DNA of 64,000 bases. Source: Henckelia pumila (lineage: Eukaryota > Streptophyta > Magnoliopsida > Lamiales > Gesneriaceae). The stretch covers positions 127,940,930 through 128,004,929 of the forward strand of contig NC_133123.1 of assembly GCF_033568475.1 (NCBI RefSeq), given 5' to 3'. Made by a program: the position numbers and the translations under genes. The notes beneath the pieces are model-generated. The model saw only the letters and a program-made list of their open reading frames with translations, had not been told where the DNA came from and made no database searches. Numbering within the stretch: the first letter of the stretch is position 1; each line of letters starts with the position of its first letter. Below are positions 23,738 through 35,365 of the stretch, in pieces.

Positions 23738-24205
23738 ATTTGGCAAGCATGGAGGAACATGTTCAAAAGGGCCAGAGATATGTTGATCCCACGAACCACC
23801 CACATGATTCAACTGCATATTGCTCAATCCTTTTGTAACATGTGGAATATATGCTTCTTCATCATCATGGCCAACATTTCGATCAATTTGATTTGCTTCA
23901 ACGTACAAATGCAATACATTTATATTGGGACATTGCATTACAAACTCCAGAGCATCAGCATCAACAAGGTCGACTGGAATTTCATGCCATATTGATTTCT
24001 CCATGAATGAGTATTTCGTCGACAACTTCAGATTAAAATTCATCGGATCAATGACCAATATTTTATGCACATATTCAACCAACTCGAACAAAGAAATTGA
24101 TATCAATACTCGAATCGGTCTAATATATGAGATACTATATTCAACCGACCCATTCTCAACACTAACGTGACCACCAAAATATAGAAGCACATCAATGTTA
24201 TCCAT
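23738..24205 (-). pseudogene. Truncated Mutator-type transposase gene, N-terminal part
   Basis: From the ATG at 24205 on the minus strand the protein begins MDNIDVLLYFGGHVSVENG and continues into a segment ending LHLYVEA. This is the layout of the N-terminal domain found in plant MuDR/MULE transposases (a 'GG.....NG..Y.GG' start and a '.L.VYVE' end). About 155 residues remain. Zinc-finger and catalytic domains are missing because the frame runs into the CACTA-like end at about 23738. The 5' leader is purine-rich and a TATA-like 'ttatataaaat' lies near 24355. Confidence 0.55.
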
Positions 24206-25533
24206 ACCGAATATGAAATTTCAGGAAAAAATATCACAAAGACAGAAGGAGTAAGGAGGAAAGAAGAAAGGAAACAATATTTTTCAGAAATTGTGAAGAA
24301 CTTCTTCAAGTAAGAGAGAGTGAGAGACACTGAGATTCAACCAATTGTTTGTTGTTATATAAAATATTGAACGATTGAATTTCAAATTTTGTAAGGCTTA
24401 AACACGTTATTTAATGTAGTCAAAAGTTGTGTGGGAATATCAATTAGCCAAAGATTATAAAAAATTTTTGCCACTCAAATTTTTTTTAAAATTAAATTTA
24501 ATAAAAATTCGCTCTTTAATTATAAATTAATATTTTATTATATTGTAAGTTTAAATATTTTATTTATGGTATTTTTTTAATCATATCAATTAGCCAAAGA
24601 TTATAAAAAATTTTGGCTATGCCACTGTCACGCAAAATTACACTATCAAGAGGCCTATTACCTCTGTCTTTATTATCCTAAAGAGCCTAGATTGGATCTG
24701 GCCCAAGGAAGGAAAACTGTCCCAACAAATGTATCCTATTAGATCAATTTATGTATTAAATCCAATTGCTATGGGCTTCGTTGAACCACCAGCCCATAGG
24801 GCATTAAGAATTTTCCAAATCCATTTGAATTATCGCACCTGATCGAACAGTAATCAGTTCGCTAAGTTATACTTACTCACCTGAATTATGTTTTAATTTT
24901 TTTATAATTCTCAAAATACCCAATAATTGAGATGGGGATCGTAGCCCAATTTGCCTCGCCTGACCGCCAATCTGCGGAGACTTATGTTTGATTAGCGTAT
25001 TTACACACTCGTTGTATGTGACGAATAATTTGATTTTTTTATTAAAATTAATTTTAGAAAAAAAATTAAATGATTTATAGGAACAAAAAATAAATATTTT
25101 TTGGGTTAAATATTAGTAATAAGTATATGAGAAATAGTTAAAAGATCGTAAATTATATATTTATATTAGTTATTTCTCACATTTTTTTTTTCAAATAATT
25201 TGAAATTTAAGTTAAGATAATGCCAAGAGACAAGGTTGGTTTCTCTAAAGCCCTCTCACTTAATAAATAGGTATAAATATGAGTCCTTCCCTCCCCTTCG
25301 TAGTAATAAAAAAAAAATTATAAAAAAAACCTTCTAATTATCCAACTATATATATATACATGTACATGCATATACACACACTTTATATTTTATTTTTAAT
25401 TTTTCTCCTACCATTTTAATTTTAAAAATCAATAACTTTTATTTTAATTGTCTTTTAAAAATAAAATTAAAAAAAAAACTTTCTTCATTTTCTCATTTTT
25501 AGTAAACACAAGTTCACAAATCGTATATATATA
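24206..25533. other. Noncoding, including a dispersed repeat copy
   Basis: About 24660-24860 is a copy of the repeat at 1810-2040. The phrase 'atatcaattagccaaagatt' occurs at about 24437 and again at about 24584, a small local duplication. No gene is seen. Confidence 0.5.
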
Positions 25534-25756
25534 TAGGGGTGGGTTTTCGGTATACCGTATCTAAAATATTGATATGAAAAAAATTCATACAGATATCGAT
25601 ATTGAAATTTCGAAATTTTGGTATGAAAAAAATCCATATTGATATTGTATAGATACTGGAAAAAAATTCGATATACCAAAAAAATATCTAAAAATCGAAA
25701 AAATTTCGGTACGGTATCCCAAAAAGTCGGTATTTTGGTTCGGTATCCCAACCCTA
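25534..25756 (+). mobile_element. hAT-type MITE, family 'TAGGGGTGGG', copy 1
   Basis: The ends are TAGGGGTGGG and, inverted, TAGGGTTGGG, flanked by TATATATA on both sides (25526-25533 and 25757-25764). An 8-bp duplication and TAGGG termini are typical of hAT. The interior is rich in 'ggtat..aaaaaa..cat'. The same element occurs at 32992-33216 (inverted) and 40870-41071. Confidence 0.7.
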
Positions 25757-26115
25757 TATATATATCTCGATCCGCTGGTATGCCACGCAAATGTACACAA
25801 GGTCTTGAATAGGATCACGAACCTCAAGAATAACAAAGATTAATATTCATCTACCATTATTCTGGACAATATTTTGTCTAAGAAGAGACTAATTTCCTCC
25901 AGAAAAAAAGGGTATTTTCCAATCACAAAACCAGCAACCAAAAGCATGCTAATTAATCTTGATAGTATATACATGTATGCATATATATATATATATATCC
26001 CAAGATTATGGCAACATGGAGGATAAAAGACAGGAAAGCGATCTGGCTAACAGATACAGCTCAAAGATGGCGTTTTCAGGGCAGTGACCAAGACCGCGAA
26101 TTTATAATATATTTC

Positions 26116-27694
26116 CTAGTCTTCAACTTCAGCATGCACCACGAAGCTTGGAAATGCTACTGTCATATCTCTGAAAAAGAACAGTAATTTTAATAATATG
26201 TAGCTAGCGGTCTAATTGTTATTCTTGCGAAGAATAATTATCTGAAGTTTTGGGTTTAGAAGATATATATATATAGTACTTGAGATAAGGAAGAGTCATG
26301 TTCCTGATGAGAGATGGATTTTTGGAGACGAATTCCTTCCATTCATCTTCATCTATCCTTCCGTCGCCTTTCGTATCCGCCTCGGAGAACGTCTTATATA
26401 TAAAAGAAAAAAAAAGGATTAATGGTGTGAAAATATGGACATTCAATCGAGAGATCAAGAAAATGCAGTAGCTAAAGTAGTAGACCTTATCCACAATTAG
26501 TTCAATGAAATCCTCTGATAGTACGAGGTCTGATTCATGTAATAGTGCCAACACCATCTCTCTCAGCTGTTAATTTTTTCAAGAACCAGAATATCAAGTT
26601 CATATTTCAAGGGTTTCGTTAATAAATAATTATGAAAACTTGTTTCCATGCAGTTAATTTTATTGTAGAAAGCAGCACATGCACGTACGTACCTCTTCTC
26701 TTTCGATATATCCGGTGTGTCTCAGATCATACAATCGATATGCAACTGCAATTAGAACAATGCAATTTCACAAAATTTTAAATTTTTGCGAAACAAAAAC
26801 TGAGAAGTGTTTCCTAGCTAAAAGCTCTCCAAAACATTGTCTTAAACGTAATAATGAAAGGGGCGTTTCATAATGAATTAATATCGATTTCGTGACAAAT
26901 TGATATCGAAATATCTTACAAGAAATCTTGTCTGCAACTGGTGCATTCGGGTGAAATACGCTTAAAGATCTGACGAATTCTCCGAATTCGATCACCCCTT
27001 TTTGTTTAAAATCAAACAGATGGAATATCTACATAAATATTTTCCAAAATCAAAGTGAAATTATCAAAAATAAAAAATAAAAATCGATGTATATATACAC
27101 GTGTGCATGTGTAGAGTTAAGAAAGCTTAATTTACCCTATCCGCGAACAAATTTCTCTTGTTTTGGTTCCTGAAGAGTGCGAGCTGAAATTCTTCCTGGA
27201 AAAAAACATATCATGCATGCAAGCAGAGTGAAATTTAATGAATGAAAATCACAAAACGATTTTTTTTTTTAAAATATTAAGTAGCAGTATGTACATAAGC
27301 GATATGATCATGCATCTACCTTGTGAATGAGCCAGTCAGGAAAAATGGAGTTGCTTATTTTCTTGAATAACTGAAATAAAGCCTCCACTTCACTCACTGT
27401 GACTGAATGTTATAACAAAACAAAAAAAAAAAAAAAAAAGAAGGAAAACATGAGCCATAGAATCACGATGCACGTTCAAAAAGTCATAGGACGCGACATC
27501 AAATACATTCTATTTTTAAGGGTATGCGAATTCAACGACATTTTTAGTAACTACGTAGTCATTTGAAGGCCAGAGAATCAAGTCTTAGATGGTGAAAATA
27601 CATGTATGTACTTACAAGGAGTCTCAGCAGCAAGAACGGATGGCTCCTCATAGCCAGGAATATTTCTTGAGCTTTTAGATTGAATGCAGCCCAT
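26116..27694 (-). CDS. CBL: Calcineurin B-like calcium sensor (CBL), CBL4/SOS3-like
   Basis: Eight minus-strand exons join in frame to 210 residues: 27616-27694, 27320-27402, 27136-27195, 26920-27028, 26693-26745, 26486-26566, 26280-26392 and 26116-26170. All introns are GT..AG. CBL proteins bind calcium and recruit CIPK kinases to membranes, for instance in salt-stress signalling. The protein starts MGCIQSK: Gly2 fits N-myristoylation and Cys3 palmitoylation, so it is probably membrane-tethered. EF-hand positions are a degenerate first loop, then [26 protein letters not shown] and [13 protein letters not shown]; the C-terminus has FPSF, the site phosphorylated by CIPKs in this family. Length and eight-exon structure fit the family (about 213 residues). 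Oddity: the first loop reads [10 protein letters not shown], where family members usually have a DDG. The PGYE segment after the start and VFHPNAPV point to the CBL4 branch rather than CBL1/9, but this is a judgement by eye. Confidence 0.92.
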
Positions 27695-28285
27695 GTTTAA
27701 AAAAAAAAATGATCCTACAGCATATATATTCATGTCAAAAATTATATATAAGTTCATCTGCGAAACCAAAATGAAAAATCGAGACGTATGGTTTTATTGG
27801 GATCAGTCATATATATGCGTAGATTAGCCAACAAAGCAGCGCGCAGCTAATTAGCTCAATTTGTTTTATCTTGCTCTACTTCTTTTGTTTGGAAAGAAGT
27901 TGGATTTCTTTATTGGTTACAAGAAGTTGTATTAGAGGATATTTGATATTAATGAAATTTATTTCTCTTCAAAAAAACCAAAATTTAAAATTAAAAATAA
28001 ATTATATGCAAGTTTCTATTATATATCATATATATAATTATATATATATACTTAAATGTGAATTAATTTCAATCACCAAAAGTGCATTTTCTTCAACGTC
28101 TAAATCTAATTAATATTCGTCCCCACAACCCGGAAAGTGCATCTACATCAAATGGATGACAAAGGCACCTAAAATCAAATCACTATTAAAACTCAAACTC
28201 AATTAGAAAAAAATTTGAACTAAATTTTTTTTTGAAATCTTAAGCTTGAAGATGAACTCGGTATGTTTTAGAAAGATTAATATTA
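27695..28285. other. Upstream region of the CBL gene
   Basis: It presumably holds the CBL promoter. No TATA box is clear to me among the many AT repeats. No other gene is seen. Confidence 0.4.
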
Positions 28286-28294
28286 TATATAAAC

Positions 28295-28606
28295 GGAAAA
28301 CCTACAAATTTGGTCTTATATGTTTGTCACTTTGCGATTTTGGTCATCAATGTTTTCATATTTAAGTTTTAGTCCTGCATGTTCCGATGTTTGGCAATTT
28401 CGGTCTTTTTTATTCAAAAATGCTTACGTGACATTGTACACGTCAGCTCCACATCAGCACTGAATTAGTGTCACGTCAGCGCGACGTTGGAAAAATACTA
28501 AAATTGCCAAAAAAATAAAGATAGCGGACTAAAACTGAAATCTGAAAATATAAAAGATTGAAATCGCAAAATAAAAACCATACAGGACCAAAAAAATAAT
28601 TTTTCC
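28295..28606. mobile_element. Mutator-type MITE, copy 1, with perfect 9-bp TSD
   Basis: The element begins GGAAAA and ends TTTTCC, with long inverted arms ('tttgcgattttggtc' against 'gattgaaatcgcaaa'; 'ttaagttttagtcc' against 'ggactaaaactgaaa'; 'tggcaatttcggtc' against 'actaaaattgcca'). The flanks TATATAAAC (28286-28294 and 28607-28615) are identical, 9 bp, which is the Mutator-superfamily signature. It has no coding frame. Further copies are at 30005-30316 and 33944-34159, and a decayed one is at about 31313-31650. Confidence 0.85.
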
Positions 28607-28615
28607 TATATAAAC

Positions 28616-29234
28616 ACATACATATTTAAAGAACAACGTCAAAGGAATACCATTTAAAATATCACAAGATATTTTGCAATTTAAATTTAAATTTAGATAA
28701 TACACCGATCAATTTCACTTCTCTGCGACTTTAATATTATATATACTAGCTTCTCTTGCACGCGATGCATGCATATAGATAAATTTTTTTATGTTAATTA
28801 ATTTTCATGTTATTTTTAGATACATGATTAGTTAGATATTCAAAAGTTTTAAGAGTGATAACTATCTAATCTAAAAATTTTAAAATACAAACAAATATAG
28901 CAAGTGTCATTATGATAATAATTAAAATAAAATCTAATGGCTAAAAAAGAGGTGACCATATAAAATAACTAATTTGTCTAATAATTTTGGTTTTGTTGGG
29001 ATTAAGTTAGGATATAATCATAATTTAATCCGAAGCTTTACTAATTGAAAGTTAGTTAATTAAAGACGCCCTACTATAATAATAATATAATAATAAGATA
29101 TAGAAAAATGATATAGTGAGCAACCATCGTGAGCACTCATGTGAGCATCTGCTGACGTGACATTATGCACATTCAATAGGTGAGTGACACATCAGCGGGT
29201 GCTCACATGGTTGCTCATCATATCATTTCTCATA

Positions 29235-29272
<38 letters not shown>

Positions 29273-29640
29273 CAATTAAGTCATATATTCCAATATTTTT
29301 AAAATTAAAACTAACAAATCACGCATGTAATCCAAGAATATAATTAAAAACGACATATACGGATCATTTTTATTCTATTTATGCAAATAAATATTATGCA
29401 AAGGCTGTGTTGAGGAATTTAAAAAAAAAAAATTAGAAAAAAGATTATCCAACTTCGCTGCCAACGGCCCACCCCTCCCTGCGCCACTAGAACCAACATA
29501 ACTTCATCTTTCCAATAATAAAAAAAATAGAACCAACAAAACTTTCAAGAAAATATACAGAATCTTGAGTATATTTCACATGAAAATGGCATAAAAAGAG
29601 CCTATAAAAACCCTAAAAAAAACCAATAGATTTCTTCTCC
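28616..29640. other. Noncoding, AT-rich
   Basis: It contains a short inverted repeat near 29105-29230 ('gtgagca.c.....gtgagcactcatgtgagcat' against 'gggtgctcacatggttgctc', possibly a small MITE) and an (AT)n run at about 29237-29270. No gene is seen. Confidence 0.45.
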
Positions 29641-29674
29641 TTTTCTCGTCAATTATATTCTCAACCATTTTATC

Positions 29675-29923
29675 TTGGCAACTGAAGAAGTGAAAAAAAA
29701 ATCTAGAAAAAAGCATGAACAAAATCTAACACAAAATGCTCGAAAAAGATCTGATTACGATCTCGAAGATTCTAACGAAGTGTGGATAAGAACTGACTTG
29801 TTGGCAGATCGCGCGCAGGATCTTGAAGAAAATATATGCTACCTGCGTTTGATCTTTGAAACAACTAAATTAATGGTTTCCTTCTTCATTTGCTCATGTG
29901 TTATATATAGAATACAACAGTGA
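29675..29923 (+). pseudogene. Small unrecognised reading frame lacking an ATG
   Basis: An 82-codon frame begins at a TTG where an ATG would be expected and reads (M)ATEEVKKKSRKKHEQNL, followed by an acidic segment (SDYDLEDSNEVW) and a hydrophobic tail. It has less repeat-like composition than its flanks and is preceded by a TATA-like 'cctataaaaac' at about 29602 and a pyrimidine-rich leader-like stretch. There is no in-frame ATG before codon 66. I recognise no domain. It could be a decayed small gene that lost its start by one substitution, or chance. Confidence 0.25.
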
Positions 29924-30004
29924 AAATCATATATTTTTCACTTTTTTTATTTTTTATTTTTCACTGCTTTCATAATTTAATGCCTTTTTTGAACAAATAT
30001 TTAA

Positions 30005-30316
30005 GAAAAAACTGCAATTTTGGTCTTTTATTTTTGTAATTTTATGATTTCGATCCTTTATATTTTCATATTTCAGTTTTAGTCCTCAATGTTTTGACTT
30101 TTGGCAATTTCAATCCTTTTTATTCGAAAATGCTTACGTAGCATTTAACACATCAGCTCCACGTCATCACTGAATTGGTGCCACATCAGCGCCACATTAG
30201 AAAAAGGACTAAAATTGCCAAAAAAAATAAAGATAACAAAATAAAACTGAAATTTGAAAATATAGAGGACCAAAATTCCAAAATGAAAAACATACATATT
30301 AAAAGAGTAATTTTCC
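30005..30316. mobile_element. Mutator-type MITE, copy 2
   Basis: Arms and interior match copy 1 ('tttggcaatttcaatccttt', 'acgtagcatttaacacatca', 'aaaggactaaaattgcca'). The ends are decayed. The flanks carry a longer direct repeat, 'cataatttaatgccttttt', at 29969-29987 and 30317-30335, with about 15 extra bases on the left. Confidence 0.7.
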
Positions 30317-31312
30317 CATAATTTAATGCCTTTTTCGAGACTTTGCTAGCATGCATGCGTATAATTTTGGAAGCTAAAAAAAATTTATTTCGAGTTTGAC
30401 TTTTCGAAAAATAGATGGGGAGATATTTGAAATTAGGAAATTCATATTCCATTAATCGTAATTATTGTGATATGTACTTCTTTAAAAAAGAAAAAAAAAA
30501 AAAAATTGGTACACGGGTTCGTTCGCCGTCAACCATTTAATTAATACCAATACAGAAATATTCTAGTATATATGTATTGGGCTGACTTAAAAAATCTTAT
30601 TGCGCAGGACTTATAATTGTAGTATCATATATGTAGTAGGAGTGAACGCTTGACGTTTTACTATAAGTTTTCATATATATGTCATAGCATCGAATACTTG
30701 TCGATTTATCAAAAAATATAGTTGGTAGTAACAATTATTGATGCTCTACTCAGTATGAACTACAATTATTGCACTCCAACATGTGTGCACCTTACTGAAT
30801 TGAGAAAATTGCGATTTTACTTTTGCCAATTCGTTTGTTTTAGATTTTAGTATTGAAGTTGGTTTTTATTTATTAACTTCATTTTTTTTTCGGATTTTGT
30901 ACCCTTTTCCCGCCCAATATTGCAAAAACCATTGAAAACTACTTATTTGGCACTGGACATCTCTTTCATGGCTCATGTGATAAGAATAAAATCAATGTTA
31001 GACAGATTAAAACCAATATGAGCAAAAATAAAGAGAAAAATAAAGCAAATTAAAATGTTACTCAATATTATTTCAAATTGCATGAGAAAAAAAAAACTGT
31101 CGTTTTCTTTTGTTTTTGCTTAGGTAAATTTTAAAGTGAATAATATAGATTTTATTATTGCCACATAATCCATGTACGTAGGAGAGCATTACAAAATTTC
31201 AGTTGACTTAGCGGTTTCAGAAGGAAAAAAAAGAAAAAGGGAGAAGAAGTTTAAGGAAAAAAATTCAAGTTAGTAGATGAAACCAAACCTGGACAAGTTA
31301 TATATATAGGAT
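30317..31312. other. Noncoding
   Basis: No domain-bearing frame is present. An 88-codon minus-strand frame (30186-30452) lies partly in the MITE and is dismissed. Confidence 0.45.
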
Positions 31313-31650
31313 TAAAACCCAAAACATACCAATTAAATTACTATAAACTACGATCCTTTACATCATAAAATTTAATATTTGTTTATAATTTTGATTTTTG
31401 TATTATATGTTTTCATATTTCAGTCTTAGTACAATATTTTTTTTAGTAATTTTAATATTTTTTTCTAATGTAGCGCTGATTTAACATCAATTCAAGGTTC
31501 ATATGATGCTGACATGTCGAATATCACGTCGGTACTCATGAAAAAAACTAAAATTTTCAAAATTTAAAAACGCAAAACTAAAACTGAAATTCTACAATAT
31601 CTCAACTCCAAAATAAGTAAATATATACGGCCAAAATGCAATATTCTTAT
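31313..31650. mobile_element. Mutator-type MITE, decayed copy 3
   Basis: The order of blocks ('tttcatatttcagtcttagt', 'agcgctgatttaacatca', 'aaactaaaactgaaattc', 'aatatctcaactccaaaat') follows the MITE at 28295-28606 with many substitutions. Ends and target duplication are not clear. Confidence 0.45.
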
Positions 31651-31939
31651 ATAATTTTATACGCAATATATATATATATATGAAATATTTTTATTTTTTT
31701 GTAATATACGTTTAATATTTATGATAAAAATTTTAAATTATTTTTAAATTACATTCATAGTATAATATCTTTTTTTGGTAATTTTGATTATAAAAAAATT
31801 TAATAATGACAAACACATCAACATTTTTATTTCGTTCAAAAAAAGTTCATCCACACACATTAATAGTTTATTTTTAAAATAATTCGTGACAACTTATAAG
31901 CTCTTAAATCAGCTTTGTTTTTAATAAATTTAGTCAAAG

Positions 31940-32209
31940 CCCACATGGGCATAGACGAGTGGTAATGCCTGAGGTGACGTGCAAAGAAATTCTCCAACGT
32001 TGCGGGTTCGATCCTCGTGTGGAGCATGTTTCCTGCTGAAATATTATGGAGGTATGCTCTAGGGGTTGGCCATGTTGCTCCCTCCTTCAGGTTCCTGCCG
32101 CTCGTGTACATCCCTCGATTTAACTCACGCATGAGCCAATGAGTCTCTGACTCATGTGAGATGAGGTCCCCTTCAAGGTCAACCCTTTTGAAAGGTTAAT
32201 CAAACACCC
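31940..32209 (+). mobile_element. tRNA-derived SINE
   Basis: A polymerase III A box (TAGACGAGTGG, 31952-31962) and B box (GGTTCGATCCT, 32005-32015) are spaced as in a tRNA gene, in the element's first 80 bp, followed by a tRNA-unrelated body. The block is flanked by TCAAAG (31934-31939 and 32210-32215). It is GC-richer than its surroundings. It does not fold as an intact tRNA, so a SINE is the better call. Confidence 0.75.
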
Positions 32210-32991
32210 TCAAAGTAAACAAATGCACTAAGTACTATTAAAAAAAACATTATTTATTTATGGAATTTCGAAGCACCGTTAACCCAAGCTGCAGGCAACA
32301 TTATAATACGTTCATAATTGCACTATGTGATATGCATTGTCTCATTAATTGTTCTGGTAAGGTTTAGATTTCGTTTGCACATGTACTTATAAAACATTTT
32401 GTTAAAGTGATTTTTTTTAAAAAATTATAAAATATTTTTAAAGTTGTTTTAAGAATAAATATGTGTTTGGACAACTATTCTATAAAATTTTTTTAACATT
32501 TTAAAAATCATGTTGTTCATCTTTGTCTTCCATTGTCCAAGCTAAAAACATCTAAAAACATCTTTCAAATGTTCATTAAAAACTATACTTAGAGAACATA
32601 GTACTTTTTAAAAAATAGTTCTCAAAAACATTTTACAAAAATTTTATATATGATAAGATTACAAAAATTTACAAAAATACTTTGTTGATCTTTTCTGTCC
32701 TGATAGAAGATAAGATTACAAGTCTCTTATATCAACACTGCAATCTATCATTATAATATATGAGTATACCTTATATGATTTATATATATATTCTTCTGAT
32801 TTTAAACACTTGGAAAATTAAAGTACCAAGTGTTGAATCCTTGAAATGCTCATTCAGTTCAGTCTTCTGATTTTTTGATAAGCTTATCTGATATAAAAGT
32901 AGTATTTTGAAGTGCTTTAGGAAGCACTTTTCAGTTTTTCATTCACAAAATTGTGAATGAAAAGTTGAAAAGTCCCAAAAGCTGTCTCAAA
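32210..32991. other. Noncoding
   Basis: A short hairpin 'tttcattcacaaaattgtga'/'atgaaaagttgaaaag' at about 32925-32970 may be a MITE relic. The repeated phrase 'aaaacatttt' is common here. No gene is seen. Confidence 0.4.
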
Positions 32992-33216
32992 TAGGGCTGA
33001 GATACCGAACCAAAATACCGACTTTTCGGGATATCGTACCGAAATTTTTTTGATATATATAGACAATTTTTTGATATATCGAATTTTTTTTCGATATCTC
33101 TACGGTATCATTATGAATTTTTTTCGTACCAAAATTTCGGAATTTCGATATTGATTTCAATATGAATTTTTTTCATACCAATATTTTTTATACTGTATAC
33201 CGAAAACCCACCCCTA
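32992..33216 (-). mobile_element. hAT-type MITE, copy 2 (inverted)
   Basis: This is the reverse complement of the 25534-25756 element: it starts TAGGGCTGAGATACCGAACC and ends 'ccgaaaacccacccctA'. The flanks GTCTCAAA and CTTTCAAA agree at 6 of 8 positions. Confidence 0.65.
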
Positions 33217-33934
33217 CTTTCAAACACTACTAAAGACCTCAAAAAATTGTCATTCTTACAAGTTACACCAATGTTCATTTATTATTTTTACTTTACCTAA
33301 TAAATATGTAACATCAGATCACACAAGTATTGAAATATAATTATTGGCTCAAACGTCGTAACTCGTAAAGAGTAAACTTTATATTATAATGAGCCAAACT
33401 TTATGAGCTGTAAACACTTTGAAACGATTTATTGAATCAATTATTACTAATCCTCCTACGATTATAAATGTATAATAGTCTCACATACATATATCCATGA
33501 AACGGATCGACCCGATCCATATATATATATGACATGTTTCTTCGTAAATTAACTAGCATAAAATGATAGTTTAATTAGCAGTAAAAAATAATACCTTGAC
33601 ATAACAAATATGATCGAATACTTTTCATTCAAATGATGATCAACATATATCACACAATATTTCTATGTAGCATAATTAAAAAAATAATACCTTTTCAGTA
33701 TTTTTTTTCTTTAAACATAAAAATAATATATTTCATAAGTCGGATCGAATATCCATCTTATAAAGTTGATCTTTGAAACGGTCACATGAGTTTTTTTGTC
33801 AAACTAGATAACTTGGTCTTTCTTTTTATCAAGCTTAAGAGATTGATAATCACCACTTTGGTCATGACCAACCATCACCCCGGAAAAAAATTAAATAAAA
33901 AATTCCTCTTACCTTTTCTTTCAACGTGGATAAA
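33217..33934. other. Noncoding
   Basis: I see nothing gene-like in this AT-rich interval. Confidence 0.45.
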
Positions 33935-33943
33935 TAAATAAAA

Positions 33944-34159
33944 GGGAAAATTATTTTTTTGGCACGGTATATTTGTCACTTTGCTATTTCGGTCTTCTAT
34001 ATTTTCAAATTGCAGTTTTAGTCCACTATCTTTATTTTTTGAAAAAAATAATGAAATTGCCAAAAATCAAAACATGCAGGACTAAAATTGAAATATGAAA
34101 ACATAGAGGACCGAAATCACAAAGTGACAAACATACAGATTCAAAATTGCAGTTTTTCC
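33944..34159. mobile_element. Mutator-type MITE, copy 4, with perfect 9-bp TSD
   Basis: This is a shorter relative of copy 1 with arms 'gtcactttgctatttcggtc' and 'gaccgaaatcacaaagtgac' pairing almost perfectly. The flanks are TAAATAAAA at 33935-33943 and 34160-34168. The central GC-richer part of copy 1 ('acgtcagctccac') is missing here. Confidence 0.8.
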
Positions 34160-34168
34160 TAAATAAAA

Positions 34169-35333
34169 AGAAAAAAACTCCTAACAGTTTTTTTAAAATA
34201 TATATATATATATAACTAATAGTTTCATTATCTTATTTTGGGAGAAAAAAGAGTTTTTTTTTTTTTTTCAATTTCACAAATATATTAATTTACCAAATGT
34301 GAAGATGATCGTTAATATACACACAACAGCGTGTGCATGATTATTATTATATATATGATTATATGATTATATCTCAGGCATCATCAATATATTTATATTG
34401 TCAACTACATCTATACATGCTAATTAATTGATGCATTTTGTGCGAGTCCAATATATGACTTGAAATTAGTATATAAATGCCGAGAACTTCATCACACGGT
34501 TATAATTAGTGGGATGATTAATTTATTTTTCAAATTATGAACATATCTTAATATTTTGACTTTTATGTCACAATAAAAAAAGGTTTTTTTAGCTCATCAA
34601 ATGTTTATTGCGTTTTTTTTTTATCTCTTTATTTGTTGAAAAATCAAATAATTTTGTCATTTCCATTTTTACGTTGGAATGCAATTTTCCGTTTAGTCTA
34701 TAAGAATGAAAATAAATTATTTTATTGGAAATTAATCAATTGGCTTATTTTGTTCAGGAAATTGCATACCATTCATACATTAATTGACAAAAACTTGCTA
34801 CAATATAATATCCAAGAGAAATAAGAATGAACAAATTAAAAAATCATAAAAAAATTGACACCACTTTATAAAAATTAAAGTAAACAAATAGTCTCGTTCA
34901 CTTTTAGGGTTTCTCTTGTTAGTTCCAAGCATGTTTTAGTTATCTTAAAAAAATAATAATAATAATAATAAAACGTGTGTGTGTGATATTTTTTTCAAAA
35001 ACATTTATCAAATTTCTTCTCCAAAACTCCAAAGCACATTTAAGTTACCTAACTTGGTACATCATCTGGAAAGAAACACATCATAATATTCGAGGAGCTC
35101 AACTTTTGAAATTCGACTCGTATTCAAAAATCTCAATTACGACAGTGATGTATCATAACCATTTTTGAAATTCTTGATTTAGCCACAACCTAGCTAGCTC
35201 CCTATATGTCTCACGGCTCTAATTATCTTATTTTTAAATACTTGAGCTAAACTAATGATCAATAATATTTGTTTATTATGTATTAGTACATGCGCATTAA
35301 TCTTATAATATATATTATATTATATTATATTAT

Positions 35334-35365
<32 letters not shown>

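Noticed and set aside
26219-26280. C-terminal extension [10 protein letters not shown] on the CBL exon
   Set aside because: It is intron read-through; splicing at 26280 to 26170 gives the conserved FPSF-containing C-terminus.
31940-32020. tRNA gene
   Set aside because: A and B boxes are present but the sequence does not close an acceptor stem or form a full cloverleaf; a SINE explains it better.
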